Source: Nitrosomonadales bacterium
GTDB taxonomy: Bacteria; Pseudomonadota; Gammaproteobacteria; Burkholderiales; Gallionellaceae
DNA length: 64,000 bases
Direction of reading: 5' to 3'
NCBI GenBank assembly: GCA_016235045.1
Contig: JACRME010000008.1
Location: forward strand, 310,001-374,000
The position numbers were made by a program, and so were the translations under genes. The notes beneath the pieces were generated by a model. The model saw nothing but the letters and a program-made list of their open reading frames with translations, did no database searches and was not told where the DNA came from. The first letter of the stretch is position 1; every line of letters starts with the position of its first letter. Shown here piece by piece: positions 7,989 to 17,547 of this stretch.

Positions 7989-10352
7989 CTACATCTTCTG
8001 CTTGATCGCCAGCACCGCCTGGTTGCGCAGGGTGCGCAACAGCGATAGCTGTTGCTCGGAAAGATTCAGGGCATTGGCTTGCTGCATGTCGGCGTAGAAA
8101 AGGCCGACGGTGATTTTTTTGATGATGATGGGCAGCAGGATGAAGCTCTGCGCATCGATCAATTCCCTGTACCAGGCGGGTATCTTGCTGGCGGTGCTCG
8201 CAGCGCCCATGTCGCCGATGACGATGTCGACGCCCTTTTCGATGACATGATGGAACACGTCCGAATCGTGGGTGATCTTGAAGCGGAAGCGCGGGATCAC
8301 CTCACCCACGCCGGCCCCCAGCCCCATGCGCGCCACCATGGCGTTGTTCTTGTTGTCCCGAATGCAGATGATCGCGCGCCTGAATCCGAATCCGCGATAG
8401 ATGGTCTCCAGCACCATCAGCAATACGTCGTTGAGGTTGAAGTCCTCGACCAGCGTGTTGGTCACGTCCTGGATGCCCGCACTCAGGACAGTGTTCGGGT
8501 CTGGCGGAACACGCCGCTCCTCCTTGTCCTCCGCCTTCAGCGCCGATTCGATGCCCTGTACGCCGCCGTTCAGCGCGTCTGCCTTCGCCACCCCCTTCGG
8601 CAGGGTGTTAATTGCCTGTCCGCTCCATTTTTGGATTCTCTTCACCAGCGGGCTGTGCGTCGTGTTGATCTGCAGCGTCAATGCGCGGCGCGTAAGCTCC
8701 TGCAAGCCCGTCGCCAGCGCGGCATTGAGCTTGTGTTCGGAGATGTCGAGTGCCTGCTGGTAGCGCAGGCGCACCCTGTTGAGGGCCTGCGATTTTTCGT
8801 GCTGCGCGGACGCTACCGCAATCGCGCACAAATCGTTCGCCATGTTCACAATCACCTGCACGAGCTCGATTTCGCTTTTCGGCCTCTTCACTGGCTCCCC
8901 GGCAGGCAGCCGCTCCATGCCGTCGAGCAGCCGTTTAGGGAAATTCCAGCTCCTGGCGACGCCGATGCCGATCTGGTTGCAGGTCAGCCCCAGCACCTTG
9001 ATGGCGGCGTTTTCTTCGCTTTGCCCCTGTTCGACCAGGCGGGATATTTCCTGTCTCTCGTCGAAGAAATAATAAGTCACCAGCATGCGTCCGAGATTCT
9101 GGAACATGGCGCAAATCAGCAGCTCTTCGGCATCGCGAATATTGCGCCCCACCGCCAACTGGATTGCCAGCATGCCGGAGAAAAACGCGGCCACCACCTC
9201 ATCCTTGAACTGGTGGGCGAGCGCCTTGTTCTGCATGAATTCGAGCATGATCAGCGACATCGCGATATTGCGCACCGTCTCGAAGCCCATGATCACCACG
9301 GCCTTGGAGATGGTGCTGATGTTGCCGCCGAACTGTCCGTAGGAAACGGTGTTGACCATCCGGAGCAATTTGTACGTCAGGGCAAAATCCTGCAGGATCA
9401 CGCGCGCCAGTTTGTTGGCGCTGTCCGATTCCGATGCAACAATCTGGTTGATCTCGGTGATGATGTTGGAGAGTGCGGGGAAATCGCTCTTGCTGCGCAT
9501 GCGCCGCAACAGGAAATCCAGCGTGCTGTGCGTATCCCTGGCGACCGCTTCACCGAGTGTGCCCAGGTATTCCTCGAGCGCATTTCGCATGGTTGCCGCG
9601 TTCGGGTAGCGCTCGTTTTTGCGCTTGGCGATGGACTTCATGATGATCGCTTCCAGCCCCTCGTCCAATTCCGGAGTGTGCGCAGAAGGCGCGACGACAG
9701 CTTCATGCACGACGCGGTTCATCACATTGAAAGCATTGTCGCCGCTGAAAGCGGGCACGCCCGCGACCATCTCGTACAGCACCATGCCGACCGAATACAG
9801 GTCGGAGCTGGCATCCACGCCGCCGTTGGAAATGCACTCGGGCGCCATGTATTGCGGCGTGCCAATCACTTCCTGGCTATCCTCGCTCTGCTCCTGCATC
9901 AGCCGGGCGATGCCGAAATCCATCAGCATCGGCTGGCCGCGCTGCCCGATCATGACGTTGCCCGGTTTGATATCCAGATGCAGCACGCCCTGCTGATGCG
10001 CGAATTCGAGTGCGTCCAGCAGCATGCAGGCGACCTCGGCCGACTTCACCGCGGGCAACGCACCGTCCCTCATCATGCGCTGCAGGGTGCCGCCTTCGAC
10101 ATAGGCACAGACCAGATAGGGCTCGCCATCCTGCTCGCCCGCGTCGTACAGGGGCACGATGTTGGCGTGCTGGAGTTTGCTGACAATGCGCGCTTCGTGC
10201 AGCAGAGTCTCGGTGTGTGCCGCGCCGGGGCGCAGCGTCTTGATGGCCACCTGGCGATCGAGTTGCGGATCGTAGGCAAGATGCACCGCCCCCTGTGTCC
10301 CCTTGCCCAGTTCGCGCAGGATATTGAAGCGCCCGATTCTTTTTGCGGCCAT
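7989..10352 (-). CDS. Ser/Thr protein kinase fused to HDOD and GAF domains
   Basis: 787 residues, no membrane segment. The kinase domain (about 8-270) has a glycine loop (GKGTQGAV), VAIK with Lys38, the catalytic loop HLDIKPGN with Asp127, DFG and APE. The usual Arg before the catalytic Asp is Leu126, so it is a non-RD kinase. An HDOD domain follows (about 290-500; LLRMVNTVSYGQFGG, AMFQNLGRML), then a linker and a GAF domain (about 630-785; FGFRRAIICIRDNKNNAMVA). HDOD proteins act in signalling without the HD hydrolase activity. The fusion suggests a cytosolic sensor with a small-molecule GAF input and phosphorylation output. Partners are unknown; the broken GcvR-like gene is downstream. Confidence 0.9.
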   Translation of the reverse strand: MAAKRIGRFNILRELGKGTQGAVHLAYDPQLDRQVAIKTLRPGAAHTETLLHEARIVSKLQHANIVPLYDAGEQDGEPYLVCAYVEGGTLQRMMRDGALPAVKSAEVACMLLDALEFAHQQGVLHLDIKPGNVMIGQRGQPMLMDFGIARLMQEQSEDSQEVIGTPQYMAPECISNGGVDASSDLYSVGMVLYEMVAGVPAFSGDNAFNVMNRVVHEAVVAPSAHTPELDEGLEAIIMKSIAKRKNERYPNAATMRNALEEYLGTLGEAVARDTHSTLDFLLRRMRSKSDFPALSNIITEINQIVASESDSANKLARVILQDFALTYKLLRMVNTVSYGQFGGNISTISKAVVIMGFETVRNIAMSLIMLEFMQNKALAHQFKDEVVAAFFSGMLAIQLAVGRNIRDAEELLICAMFQNLGRMLVTYYFFDERQEISRLVEQGQSEENAAIKVLGLTCNQIGIGVARSWNFPKRLLDGMERLPAGEPVKRPKSEIELVQVIVNMANDLCAIAVASAQHEKSQALNRVRLRYQQALDISEHKLNAALATGLQELTRRALTLQINTTHSPLVKRIQKWSGQAINTLPKGVAKADALNGGVQGIESALKAEDKEERRVPPDPNTVLSAGIQDVTNTLVEDFNLNDVLLMVLETIYRGFGFRRAIICIRDNKNNAMVARMGLGAGVGEVIPRFRFKITHDSDVFHHVIEKGVDIVIGDMGAASTASKIPAWYRELIDAQSFILLPIIIKKITVGLFYADMQQANALNLSEQQLSLLRTLRNQAVLAIKQKM

Positions 10353-10459
10353 GAGAAAGATTCACCCTGTTTCAGTAGGATTCAGACCCAATGCATCTGG
10401 AATGATAACGGCCTGAAATCCGGAGGCTGAAGGGGGAAATTCAAAAAAAGTGGCGCGCA

Positions 10460-10846
10460 TCAGTCCACCTCGCCATTCACATAGAACCAGCGCCCTTCTT
10501 CACGCACGAAACGGCTGACCTCGTGCAGTCGGTGTGCCCGCCCATTCACCTTGTAGCGTGCGACAAATTCGACGATGGCATGGTCGGCGTCCTGCTGTTC
10601 GTGGCGCTTCACTTCAAGCCCCGTCCATTTGGCCGGAATTTCCTGCGCCAGCCCGAGTGGTGCGGAACGGGTGGAGGGATGCCAGGTCGCCAGCAGGTAG
10701 TCTTCGTTGAGCAAGGTGTAAGCGGCGTAGCGCGAACGCATGAGGGCTTCTGCAGTAGGGGCGGACTCGTTGCCCTCCAGGTAGCGGGCGCAGCAGGCGG
10801 CGTAGGGTTGGCCGCTGCCGCAGGGACATTCGGTCAGTTTTGCCAT
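10460..10846 (-). CDS. ychJ: YchJ family protein with SEC-C motif
   Basis: 128 residues. The N-terminus carries the zinc-binding SEC-C motif (CPCGSGQPYAACC), followed by the YchJ domain (PTAEALMRSRYAAY, LATWHPSTR, VEFVARYK, VSRFVREEGRW). The zinc ligands are all present. Function is unproven in the family; a role in protein quality control or redox has been suggested by the metal motif only. Its start overlaps the end of srkA by 13 bases, so the two are translationally coupled and share a transcript. Confidence 0.9.
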   Translation of the reverse strand: MAKLTECPCGSGQPYAACCARYLEGNESAPTAEALMRSRYAAYTLLNEDYLLATWHPSTRSAPLGLAQEIPAKWTGLEVKRHEQQDADHAIVEFVARYKVNGRAHRLHEVSRFVREEGRWFYVNGEVD

Positions 10847-11814
10847 AACGGCGCTTCATCCATCAAGGCAATTTGTTCTCTGAGCTCGAGGATGCGATCC
10901 TGCCAGTAGCGCTGGGTGTTGAACCACGGAAAGGCCTGCTTGAAGGCGGCATCGTCCCAGCGCTTTGCCAGCCAGGCCGAATAGTGGATCAGGCGCAGGG
11001 TGCGCAGGGCTTCGATGAGGTGCAGTTCGCGCGCATCGAATTCGCAGAAGTCCTCGTAGCCCGCCAGCACGTCGCCCATCTGCCGCACGCGATCCTCGCG
11101 TTCGCCCGAGAGCAGCATCCACAAGTCCTGCACCGCCGGCCCCATGCGGCTGTCGTCGAAGTCGACGAAGTGCGGGCCGTCGTCCGTCCACAGCACGTTG
11201 CCCGCATGGCAGTCGCCGTGCAGGCGCAATCGCTTCACTTCGCCCGCACGGTCGAAACAGTGGCGCACGCCGTCCAGCGCCTGCTGCGCCACGCTGCGAT
11301 AAGCCGCGTCGATGTCGGTCGGGATGAATCCGTTGGCGAGCAGGAAATCGCGCGGCTCGATTCCAAAGGTCGCGATGTCGAGCGTGGGACGATGCCGGTA
11401 ATCCTTGATCGCGCCGACGGCATGGATACGGCCGAGAAAGCGTCCCAGCCACTCCAGCGTGTCGCGGTCTTCCAGTTCCGGCGCGCGTCCGCCATGCTTG
11501 GCAAAGACCGAAAAACGGAAGCCATCGAACAGATGCAGGGTCTTGCCGTCGATAACCATGGCTGGCACGACAGGAATTTCGCGTTCGACCAGTTCCTGCA
11601 CAAAGGCATGTTCTTCGAGAATGGCCTCGTCACTCCAGCGCGCGGGACGGTAGAACTTGGCCACCAGCGGGGCGCCGTCTTCGATGCCGATCTGGTACAC
11701 GCGGTTCTCGTAGCTGTTGAGCGCGAGCAGCCTGCCATCGCAGCGCAGGCCGATGCTTTCCAGCGCGTTGAGCACGCAATCGGGAGTGAGCGATGAGTAG
11801 TTGGGTGTCGTCAT
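10834..11814 (-). CDS. srkA: stress-response Ser/Thr protein kinase SrkA (YihE/RdoA)
   Basis: 326 residues, the usual length. It has the aminoglycoside-phosphotransferase fold: YENRVYQIGIEDGAPLVAKFYRPARW with the ATP-binding Lys, then HGDCHAGNVLW as catalytic loop and FVDFDDSRMGPAVQDLW with the metal-binding Asp. In enterobacteria SrkA protects against stress-induced death. Here it is followed directly by ychJ with overlapping ends; the pair is convergent with nothing and is preceded by a stretch of palindromic repeats upstream of its start. Confidence 0.93.
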   Translation of the reverse strand: MTTPNYSSLTPDCVLNALESIGLRCDGRLLALNSYENRVYQIGIEDGAPLVAKFYRPARWSDEAILEEHAFVQELVEREIPVVPAMVIDGKTLHLFDGFRFSVFAKHGGRAPELEDRDTLEWLGRFLGRIHAVGAIKDYRHRPTLDIATFGIEPRDFLLANGFIPTDIDAAYRSVAQQALDGVRHCFDRAGEVKRLRLHGDCHAGNVLWTDDGPHFVDFDDSRMGPAVQDLWMLLSGEREDRVRQMGDVLAGYEDFCEFDARELHLIEALRTLRLIHYSAWLAKRWDDAAFKQAFPWFNTQRYWQDRILELREQIALMDEAPLWQN

Positions 11815-11876
11815 GGATCAACACCCTACTTCATTTTTTGTGAATCTGCACTTCTGCCAGCCCCAAAGCCCATGTA

Positions 11877-12012
11877 GGGTGCGTTTACGCACCCGGTAGA
11901 TCACCAACATTCCCTCCCCCTTGCAGGGGGAGGGCTAGGGAGGGGGTAGAAATGCCAACTTTACCGCAACGGCTCTACCCCCATCCTAACCTTCCCCCTG
12001 CAAGGGGGAAGG
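11877..12012. repeat. Cluster of palindromic intergenic elements (two inverted copies plus a small hairpin)
   Basis: The gap between srkA and rhlE contains a GGGTGCGT/ACGCACCC hairpin (11877-11894) and two copies in opposite orientation of one element (11911-11949 and 11973-12012), each a CCTCCCCC-TTGC-GGGGGAGG-like palindrome followed by a G-rich tail. A third copy of the same design lies inside rhlE at 13183-13217. The paired copies could fold into one long hairpin just downstream of rhlE and may act as its terminator. Confidence 0.75.
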
Positions 12013-12020
12013 AACAGGAA

Positions 12021-13430
12021 TTATCGGCCGCGCCCGCCGGAGCGGTGTTGTGCCGACGAAGGCACACCACCACGACTTGCGCCGCCTGCTGGTTTGCCGC
12101 CGCCGCTACGGGGTCCGCCGCCGCCTGTGCGCGCTTGCCCGCCTCCACTGCGCGGCTGTCCACGTCCTTGCCCCTGCCGCTGTCCGCCACCGCGATTCGA
12201 TCCGTTCAGTATCGGCTCGGCCTTGATGCGCGGATCGGGTTCGAAGCCGGGTATCTGCACCACGGCGATCTCGCGTTTGATCAGCCGCTCGATGTCGTGC
12301 AGCAATTTGTGTTCGTCGATGCACACCAGCGAGCTCGCCTCGCCTTCGCTGCCTGCACGGCCGGTGCGGCCGATGCGGTGCACATAGTCTTCCGGCACAT
12401 TGGGCAGTTCGTAGTTCACCACATGCGGCAGTTCGACAATGTCGATGCCGCGTGCGGCGATGTCGGTCGCCACCAGCACTTGCAGCTTGGCGGTCTTGAA
12501 TTCGGCCAGCGCGCGGGTGCGCGCGGCCTGGCTCTTGTTGCCGTGGATCGCCATCGCGGGGATGCCCTCCTTGTTCAAGTGATCGGCCAGGTTGTTGGCG
12601 CCGTGCTTGGTGCGCGTGAACACCAGCACCTGGAACCAGTTGTTGTCCTTGATGAGTTTGGTGAGCAAGGCGCGCTTGCGCTCGCGGTCGACCGGATACA
12701 CGCGCTGCTCGATCAGTTCCGCGGTCTGGTTGCGGCGCGCCACTTCGATCAATGCGGGATTATTCAGCAGGCCGTCGGCGAGCAGCTTGATCTCGTCGGA
12801 GAAGGTGGCGGAGAACAGCAGGTTCTGGCGCTGTTTGGGCAGCACGGCGAGCACGCGTTTGATGTCGCGGATGAAGCCCATGTCGAGCATGCGGTCGGCT
12901 TCGTCCAGCACCAGTATCTCGACGTGCGAGAGATCGACGGTCTTCTGCTGCAGGTGATCGAGCAGACGCCCCGGCGTCGCCACCAGGATGTCGACGCGAC
13001 CATGCAGTTGCTTGATCTGCGGATTGATGTTGACCCCGCCGAACATCATCATGGATTTGAGCGGCAGGTGTTTGCCGTACATGCGCACGCTTTCTTCGAC
13101 TTGTGCGGCGAGTTCGCGCGTGGGGGTGAGTACCAGCGCACGGATAGGTGCATGGATTGAAGAGTGCCTTTCACGTTCGCTTCCTCTCCCGCTGGCGGGA
13201 GAGGATTGAGGAGAGGGCTTTCCGGCAACATGTTTGGCCATCAGGCGCTGCAGCAGCGGCAAGGTGAATCCGGCGGTCTTGCCGGTGCCGGTCTGCGCGC
13301 CGCCCATCAGGTCGCCGCCCTTCAGGATCACGGGAATGGCCTGCGCCTGGATCGGTGTGGGTTCGGTATAACCGCGCTCGGTGACGGCGCGAACGAGTTC
13401 TTCGGACAGGCCGAGGGATGCAAATGACAT
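12021..13430 (-). CDS. rhlE: DEAD-box ATP-dependent RNA helicase RhlE
   Basis: 469 residues. All core motifs are present: Q motif ([11 protein letters not shown]), [31 protein letters not shown], and the C-terminal RecA domain with DIAARGID and [10 protein letters not shown]. The tail is a glycine/arginine-rich RNA-binding extension. An in-frame insertion at residues about 71-91 (between motif I and Ia) is encoded by a palindromic repeat and looks like low-complexity [17 protein letters not shown]; the rest of the frame is intact. RhlE remodels RNA and ribosome precursors. There is no clear terminator other than the repeat cluster downstream. Confidence 0.95.
   Translation of the reverse strand: MSFASLGLSEELVRAVTERGYTEPTPIQAQAIPVILKGGDLMGGAQTGTGKTAGFTLPLLQRLMAKHVAGKPSPQSSPASGRGSERERHSSIHAPIRALVLTPTRELAAQVEESVRMYGKHLPLKSMMMFGGVNINPQIKQLHGRVDILVATPGRLLDHLQQKTVDLSHVEILVLDEADRMLDMGFIRDIKRVLAVLPKQRQNLLFSATFSDEIKLLADGLLNNPALIEVARRNQTAELIEQRVYPVDRERKRALLTKLIKDNNWFQVLVFTRTKHGANNLADHLNKEGIPAMAIHGNKSQAARTRALAEFKTAKLQVLVATDIAARGIDIVELPHVVNYELPNVPEDYVHRIGRTGRAGSEGEASSLVCIDEHKLLHDIERLIKREIAVVQIPGFEPDPRIKAEPILNGSNRGGGQRQGQGRGQPRSGGGQARTGGGGPRSGGGKPAGGASRGGVPSSAQHRSGGRGR
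13158..13220. repeat. Palindromic repeat inserted in frame within rhlE
   Basis: A CCTCTCCC-GCTGGC-GGGAGAGG palindrome with a GAGGAGAGGG tail (13183-13217), of the same design as elements just downstream of the gene (11911-12012). It adds about 21 codons without stop or frameshift between helicase motifs I and Ia, where RhlE relatives have a short loop. Confidence 0.75.
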
Positions 13431-13681
13431 TTATTTTCTTTCTAAATACAAACGGCCTGTCGTTCAATGGGAACGCCAGTCTGAGGCTGAATGAGGTTGG
13501 TATTACGTACCGGAATCGGCGGCAACAACCAGACTGAAACGATGTTGCGGCGCGCAGTGTAACACTAATGTCGCGGAATAATTGCGGCTTCGCGCCGCCC
13601 GCATTATGATGATGCCGTGCCGATATCGCACGATTTCACTGCGACAACCTCAAACCGGTTTTTCCAATCCAGGAGAACGTC

Positions 13682-14251
13682 ATGAAAATATCACTTGCTG
13701 TTGCAAAGCTGTTCGCCCTTGCCGTGCTGGCTACAATCATTACGGCCTGTTCCAGCACCACCAAAGTGGAAAGCGACCTCGGTCTCAAAGGCGCGCCCGA
13801 TTGGGTCAACGAGGGAACCAGCATCCTGAACAACAAGGATGGGCGCCTGTTCCACGGCGTCGGTTCCGCCTCCCCGACCGGCGACATGTCGCTGCAGAAG
13901 TCGGTCGCCGACGACCGCGCGCGCGCCGAGGTGGCACGCGTGCTGTCGTCCTACATGGATGTGGTCACCAACGACTACATGGCAACCGCCAAATCCGGCG
14001 ACACCGGCGTATCCGAAGAATCGGTATCGCGCCAGATCAAGAACCTGAGCAAGGTCAACCTGACCGGCGCCAAAATCATCGGCTCCTGGCGCGACCCCAA
14101 GACCAATGTCATCTATTCCATCGCCGAACTGGACATGAAGCATGTCAAGGACACGCTGGGCGGCGTGCAGGACATGAACACCGATTTGAAACGTTATATC
14201 GAAACCCAGGCGGACAACATTTTTGACCGCGTTGCCAAGGAGAACAAATAA
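13682..14251 (+). CDS. LPP20-type lipoprotein
   Basis: 189 residues with a lipoprotein signal peptide and lipobox IITAC (Cys about 22). The mature part contains an LPP20-like region: APDWVNEG, GVGSASPTGD, a DDRARAEVARVLSSYM helix and a VIYSIAELDMKHVKD strand. LPP20 domains occur in outer-membrane lipoproteins of unclear function. It begins a four-gene run of lipoproteins; its stop overlaps the next ATG (TAATG), so translation is coupled. A second, longer LPP20 protein ends the same run. Promoter not identified in 13431-13681. Confidence 0.85.
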   Translation: MKISLAVAKLFALAVLATIITACSSTTKVESDLGLKGAPDWVNEGTSILNNKDGRLFHGVGSASPTGDMSLQKSVADDRARAEVARVLSSYMDVVTNDYMATAKSGDTGVSEESVSRQIKNLSKVNLTGAKIIGSWRDPKTNVIYSIAELDMKHVKDTLGGVQDMNTDLKRYIETQADNIFDRVAKENK

Positions 14252-14862
14252 TGAACTGGTCCCTGTTTTCAACGAAGTCGGCAGCCGTGTTGCTGTCATG
14301 CGCATTTTTCGCCGGCGGTTGCGCCACTTCGGTGGAGCGCGTGGAGGTCGACAAGACGATAGACCTGAGCGGCGCCTGGAACGACACCGATTCGCAACTG
14401 GTGTCGGCCGAGATGATGCAGGATGTGCTGGCCCGCGCCTGGCTGGAGGACTTTACCCGCGACAAGAAACGGCAGCCGGCGGTGATCGTGGGCGAGGTGC
14501 GCAACCTGAGCCACGAGCACATCAACGTCAACACCTTCGTCAGCGACCTGGAACGCGCCATGATCAATTCCAACCGGGTGCAGTTCGTCGCGTCGTCCAC
14601 CGAGCGCCAGGAAATCCGCGAGGAACGCAAGGATCAGGACCTGAATGCCGCCGAGGCCACGCGCAAACCCATGGGCGAGGAGAAAGGCGCCGACTTCATG
14701 CTCAAGGGCACCATCAATACCATCATCGATGCTTCCGGCAAAACGCAATTGCGTTTCTACCAGGTGGATCTGACCCTGATCAGCCTGGCAGACAACCGCA
14801 AGGTATGGGTAGGCCAGAAGAAGATCAAGAAACTGGTGGAGCGCAGCAAGCTGACCTACTAG
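14251..14862 (+). CDS. lpoB: LpoB-like penicillin-binding protein activator lipoprotein
   Basis: 203 residues, lipobox FAGGC with Cys about 24. The mature domain carries the LpoB fold markers DLSGAWNDTDSQLVSAEM, AVIVGEVRNLSHEHIN, DLERAMINSNRVQFVAS, GADFMLKGTINTI and VDLTLISLADNRKVWVGQKKIKK. In enterobacteria LpoB spans from the outer membrane to activate PBP1b. In this family of small-molecule-sized lipoproteins the same role is inferred, not shown. Overlaps the previous gene at the start codon and is 7 bases from the next gene. Confidence 0.88.
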   Translation: MNWSLFSTKSAAVLLSCAFFAGGCATSVERVEVDKTIDLSGAWNDTDSQLVSAEMMQDVLARAWLEDFTRDKKRQPAVIVGEVRNLSHEHINVNTFVSDLERAMINSNRVQFVASSTERQEIREERKDQDLNAAEATRKPMGEEKGADFMLKGTINTIIDASGKTQLRFYQVDLTLISLADNRKVWVGQKKIKKLVERSKLTY

Positions 14863-14869
14863 CCCGCCG

Positions 14870-16339
14870 ATGCCGCAAAACCCGATGTCCGCCCTGCGCA
14901 TGCCCGGCAGGATGGAAAGCCTGCCGGCGCGTCACGGCAGGTTTTTCGTCCGGCTGGCCGCGCTGGCCTGCGTTCTGGTTTTAAGCGGGTGCGCAACCTA
15001 CAGCAGTTCGTTTGCAAAAATCGAACAGCAGTTGGCGGGACAGCAATACGACGACGCGCTGAAGACGATAGAGGAAAAATCCAAGAGCAAGACCGAGCGC
15101 GTGCTGTACCTGCTCGACAAAGGCATGGTGCTGCGCATGAAGCGCGATTTTGCGGCTTCCAACGAGTCGCTGGAAGCCGCCAAGCAGGAAATGGAGCGGC
15201 TGTATGCCGCCAGCGTGAGCGAGAATGCACTGTCCTTCGTGGTCAACGACGCCACGGTCAGCTATGCCGGGGACGATTACGAACAGGTGCTGGTGCACCT
15301 TTACATGGCGCTCAATTACCTGGAACTGGGCGAGCGCGACGAGGCCCGGGTCGAAGCCCTGCAGGTGGACATCAAGCTGCGCGAGATCGGCGAAAAGATT
15401 CCGGAAAGCAAGTTCACCGAGGATGCGCTGGCGCGCTACCTCACCGGCATGATCTACGAAGAGTTGGGTGAATGGAGCGATGCCATGATCGCCTATCGCA
15501 AGGCTTACGAAGCCTACAAAAAATACCAGGACAACTTTTCCGTCGCCATGCCGGACATGCTCAAGCACGATCTGGTGCGGCTGGCGCAGCGCGAGGGATT
15601 GACCGACGAACTGGCCGGGTACCGGAAAGAATTCGGCATGGTGCCGGAAAAAAAGAAAGCAGTCGGCACCGGCCCGGAAGGCGAACTGGTCTTCGTGCTG
15701 AACAACGGCCTCGCCCCCATCAAGCGCGAGCACGTCGTCGGTACTTTTGCCCCGCCGCCCTCGGTGGCGGTTGATACCTCCAGGCGCCCGAGACGCCCGG
15801 CGCCGCCGATGCGCGTTATAGCCAACACCCGGGAGACAACCGCACCTCCTGTACTGATCCACATCGCCCTGCCCTATTACGAATCGCGTCCGTGCCATGT
15901 TTCCAGCGCCCGCATCAGCGTGTCCGGCAAGCAGGCCGACACGCAACTGATGGAAGACATCGACGCCATCGCGCGTTCCAGCCTGAGTGCGCGCATGCCC
16001 GCCATCACGGCGCGCGCCGTGGCCCGCGCCATTGCCAAAGGGGCAATACAGGAATCCGTGGACAAGGCCGGACAGCAAGGCGACGATGCCGGCGCAAAAC
16101 TGATCGGCTCACTGCTCGTGCGCGTTGCCGCCGTCGCCACCGAGCGCGCCGATACCCGCAGTTGGCTGACATTGCCCGCCAACGTTCAACTGGCCCGTCT
16201 CACCCTTCCGCCGGGCACTTACGATGTCCAGATGGAGTTGCTGGGCAGCGACGGCCGGGTGATGGCAACCCGCGTGTTTCCGCAAGTAACCATCCGCAAG
16301 GAACGCAAGACGTACCTGACGCAGCATTCGGTGCCATAA
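14870..16339 (+). CDS. COG3014-like TPR-type lipoprotein
   Basis: 489 residues from the first ATG; the start is uncertain because several in-frame ATGs lie before the signal peptide and none has a good ribosome site. The signal ends in lipobox LSGC (Cys about 41). The mature protein has helical repeats typical of COG3014 (LLDKGMVLRMKRDFAASNESLEAA, LNYLELGERDEARVEALQVD, GMIYEELGEWSDAMIAYRKAYEAY) and a beta-rich C-terminal part. This family travels with LpoB and LPP20 genes in proteobacteria. It probably acts in the outer membrane or periplasm; function is unknown. Confidence 0.82.
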   Translation: MPQNPMSALRMPGRMESLPARHGRFFVRLAALACVLVLSGCATYSSSFAKIEQQLAGQQYDDALKTIEEKSKSKTERVLYLLDKGMVLRMKRDFAASNESLEAAKQEMERLYAASVSENALSFVVNDATVSYAGDDYEQVLVHLYMALNYLELGERDEARVEALQVDIKLREIGEKIPESKFTEDALARYLTGMIYEELGEWSDAMIAYRKAYEAYKKYQDNFSVAMPDMLKHDLVRLAQREGLTDELAGYRKEFGMVPEKKKAVGTGPEGELVFVLNNGLAPIKREHVVGTFAPPPSVAVDTSRRPRRPAPPMRVIANTRETTAPPVLIHIALPYYESRPCHVSSARISVSGKQADTQLMEDIDAIARSSLSARMPAITARAVARAIAKGAIQESVDKAGQQGDDAGAKLIGSLLVRVAAVATERADTRSWLTLPANVQLARLTLPPGTYDVQMELLGSDGRVMATRVFPQVTIRKERKTYLTQHSVP

Positions 16340-16363
16340 TGATTACGACACAAGGAGATCAAG

Positions 16364-17368
16364 ATGAGATTATCTACTTATGCATTTTTTCCCCTGCTGC
16401 TCTCCCTGCTCTCCGGCTGCGCCAGCCAGCCGACCATACCCGACTGGATCGCAGGCGACAGCGCCAAATACAAGAATGAGCAATACATGATCGGGCGCGG
16501 ACAGGCAGCCACGCAGGAAGAGGCAAAGGACAGGGCCCGCGCAGATGTGGCCAAAGTATTCCAGGTGGCGGTGGTCGTGAGCAGCGAAGATATCCAGAGT
16601 TCCAAATCCGACGCCTCCGGTGCCGCGAAATACGAGGGACAAAGCTCGCGCCAAATCAGCACGCGCACCGACAAGATCATCAGCGGCATCCAGATCGCGG
16701 AGTTATGGCAAGACCCGGCCCAGGGCAACTATCACGTGCTGGCCGTGCTGCCGCGCCTGCAAACTGCCAACAGCCTGCGCCAGCAAATCGGCGAACTCGA
16801 CACTGCCACCCGCAATTACATCGAGCAATCGCGCAAGGAAAGCGACCTGTTCCTGAAGATCGCCGCCGCCAGCCATGCACTGGATGCGCAGCAGGAACGC
16901 GAACTGCTGCAGAAAAACCTGCAAGTCGTCGATGTCACCGGTCACGGACTGGAACCCCAGTGGAGCATCGCCAAACTCAAATCCGATTTGGGTGCGTTAT
17001 TGCAGCGCGTGAGCATCGCGCCGCGCGTGGCCGCCGATGCGCCCGCCGGTCTGGCGGAGATGGTGGCTGGCGCGCTGGCACAGGCCGGATTCATACTGGA
17101 TACCGGCGATCACCCCACATTCGTCGTGCAGGCGGGCATGAACCTGACCGATCTGGGGTTGAAGGACGGCTGGTACTGGCAACGCGGCAACCTGCAGATC
17201 ACGCTGCTCGAAACCGCCAACAACCGGGTGCGCGGCATGCATATCTGGAGCATCAAAGGCAACGCCCCGAACAAGACCGATGCCACCCGGCGCGCCATGG
17301 ATCAGGCAAACGCGCTCCTCAAACGGGAACTGGGCGGCGCGATCATCGAGATGGCGATCGCGCAATAA
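16364..17368 (+). CDS. LPP20-domain lipoprotein
   Basis: 334 residues with lipobox LLSGC (Cys about 20). An LPP20 domain occupies about 25-130 (IPDWIAGDS, GRGQAATQEEAKDRARADVAKVFQV, NYHVLAVLPRLQ), then a helical region and a beta-rich C-terminal domain containing WYWQRGNLQITLLE. AAGGAG lies 6 bases ahead of ATG. It closes the lipoprotein operon (13682-17368). The N-terminal part is related to the first gene of the run; the C-terminal part is not, so the two are unlikely to be simple duplicates. Confidence 0.85.
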   Translation: MRLSTYAFFPLLLSLLSGCASQPTIPDWIAGDSAKYKNEQYMIGRGQAATQEEAKDRARADVAKVFQVAVVVSSEDIQSSKSDASGAAKYEGQSSRQISTRTDKIISGIQIAELWQDPAQGNYHVLAVLPRLQTANSLRQQIGELDTATRNYIEQSRKESDLFLKIAAASHALDAQQERELLQKNLQVVDVTGHGLEPQWSIAKLKSDLGALLQRVSIAPRVAADAPAGLAEMVAGALAQAGFILDTGDHPTFVVQAGMNLTDLGLKDGWYWQRGNLQITLLETANNRVRGMHIWSIKGNAPNKTDATRRAMDQANALLKRELGGAIIEMAIAQ

Positions 17369-17547
17369 GCAGCAGGCTGTGCTTCTGTCTGCATTGGCTG
17401 GCTATGTCGGATGATCGGCCAGAGCTGCCGTCTTAGCTTGGACTATTTGCGTCCGCTGAGCAGATCAAACCTGACTTCTCTGAAGTCCAATTGCGTCCGT
17501 ACTTGGCATTTATTATTATGCGGATAGATCAAAACTTATCATCGTGT

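Noticed and set aside
8052-10430. Very long plus-strand open frame opposite the STPK-HDOD-GAF gene
   Set aside because: It mirrors the minus-strand gene, has no family-like motifs, and is His/Gln/Ala-rich as expected from the complement of GC-rich codons.
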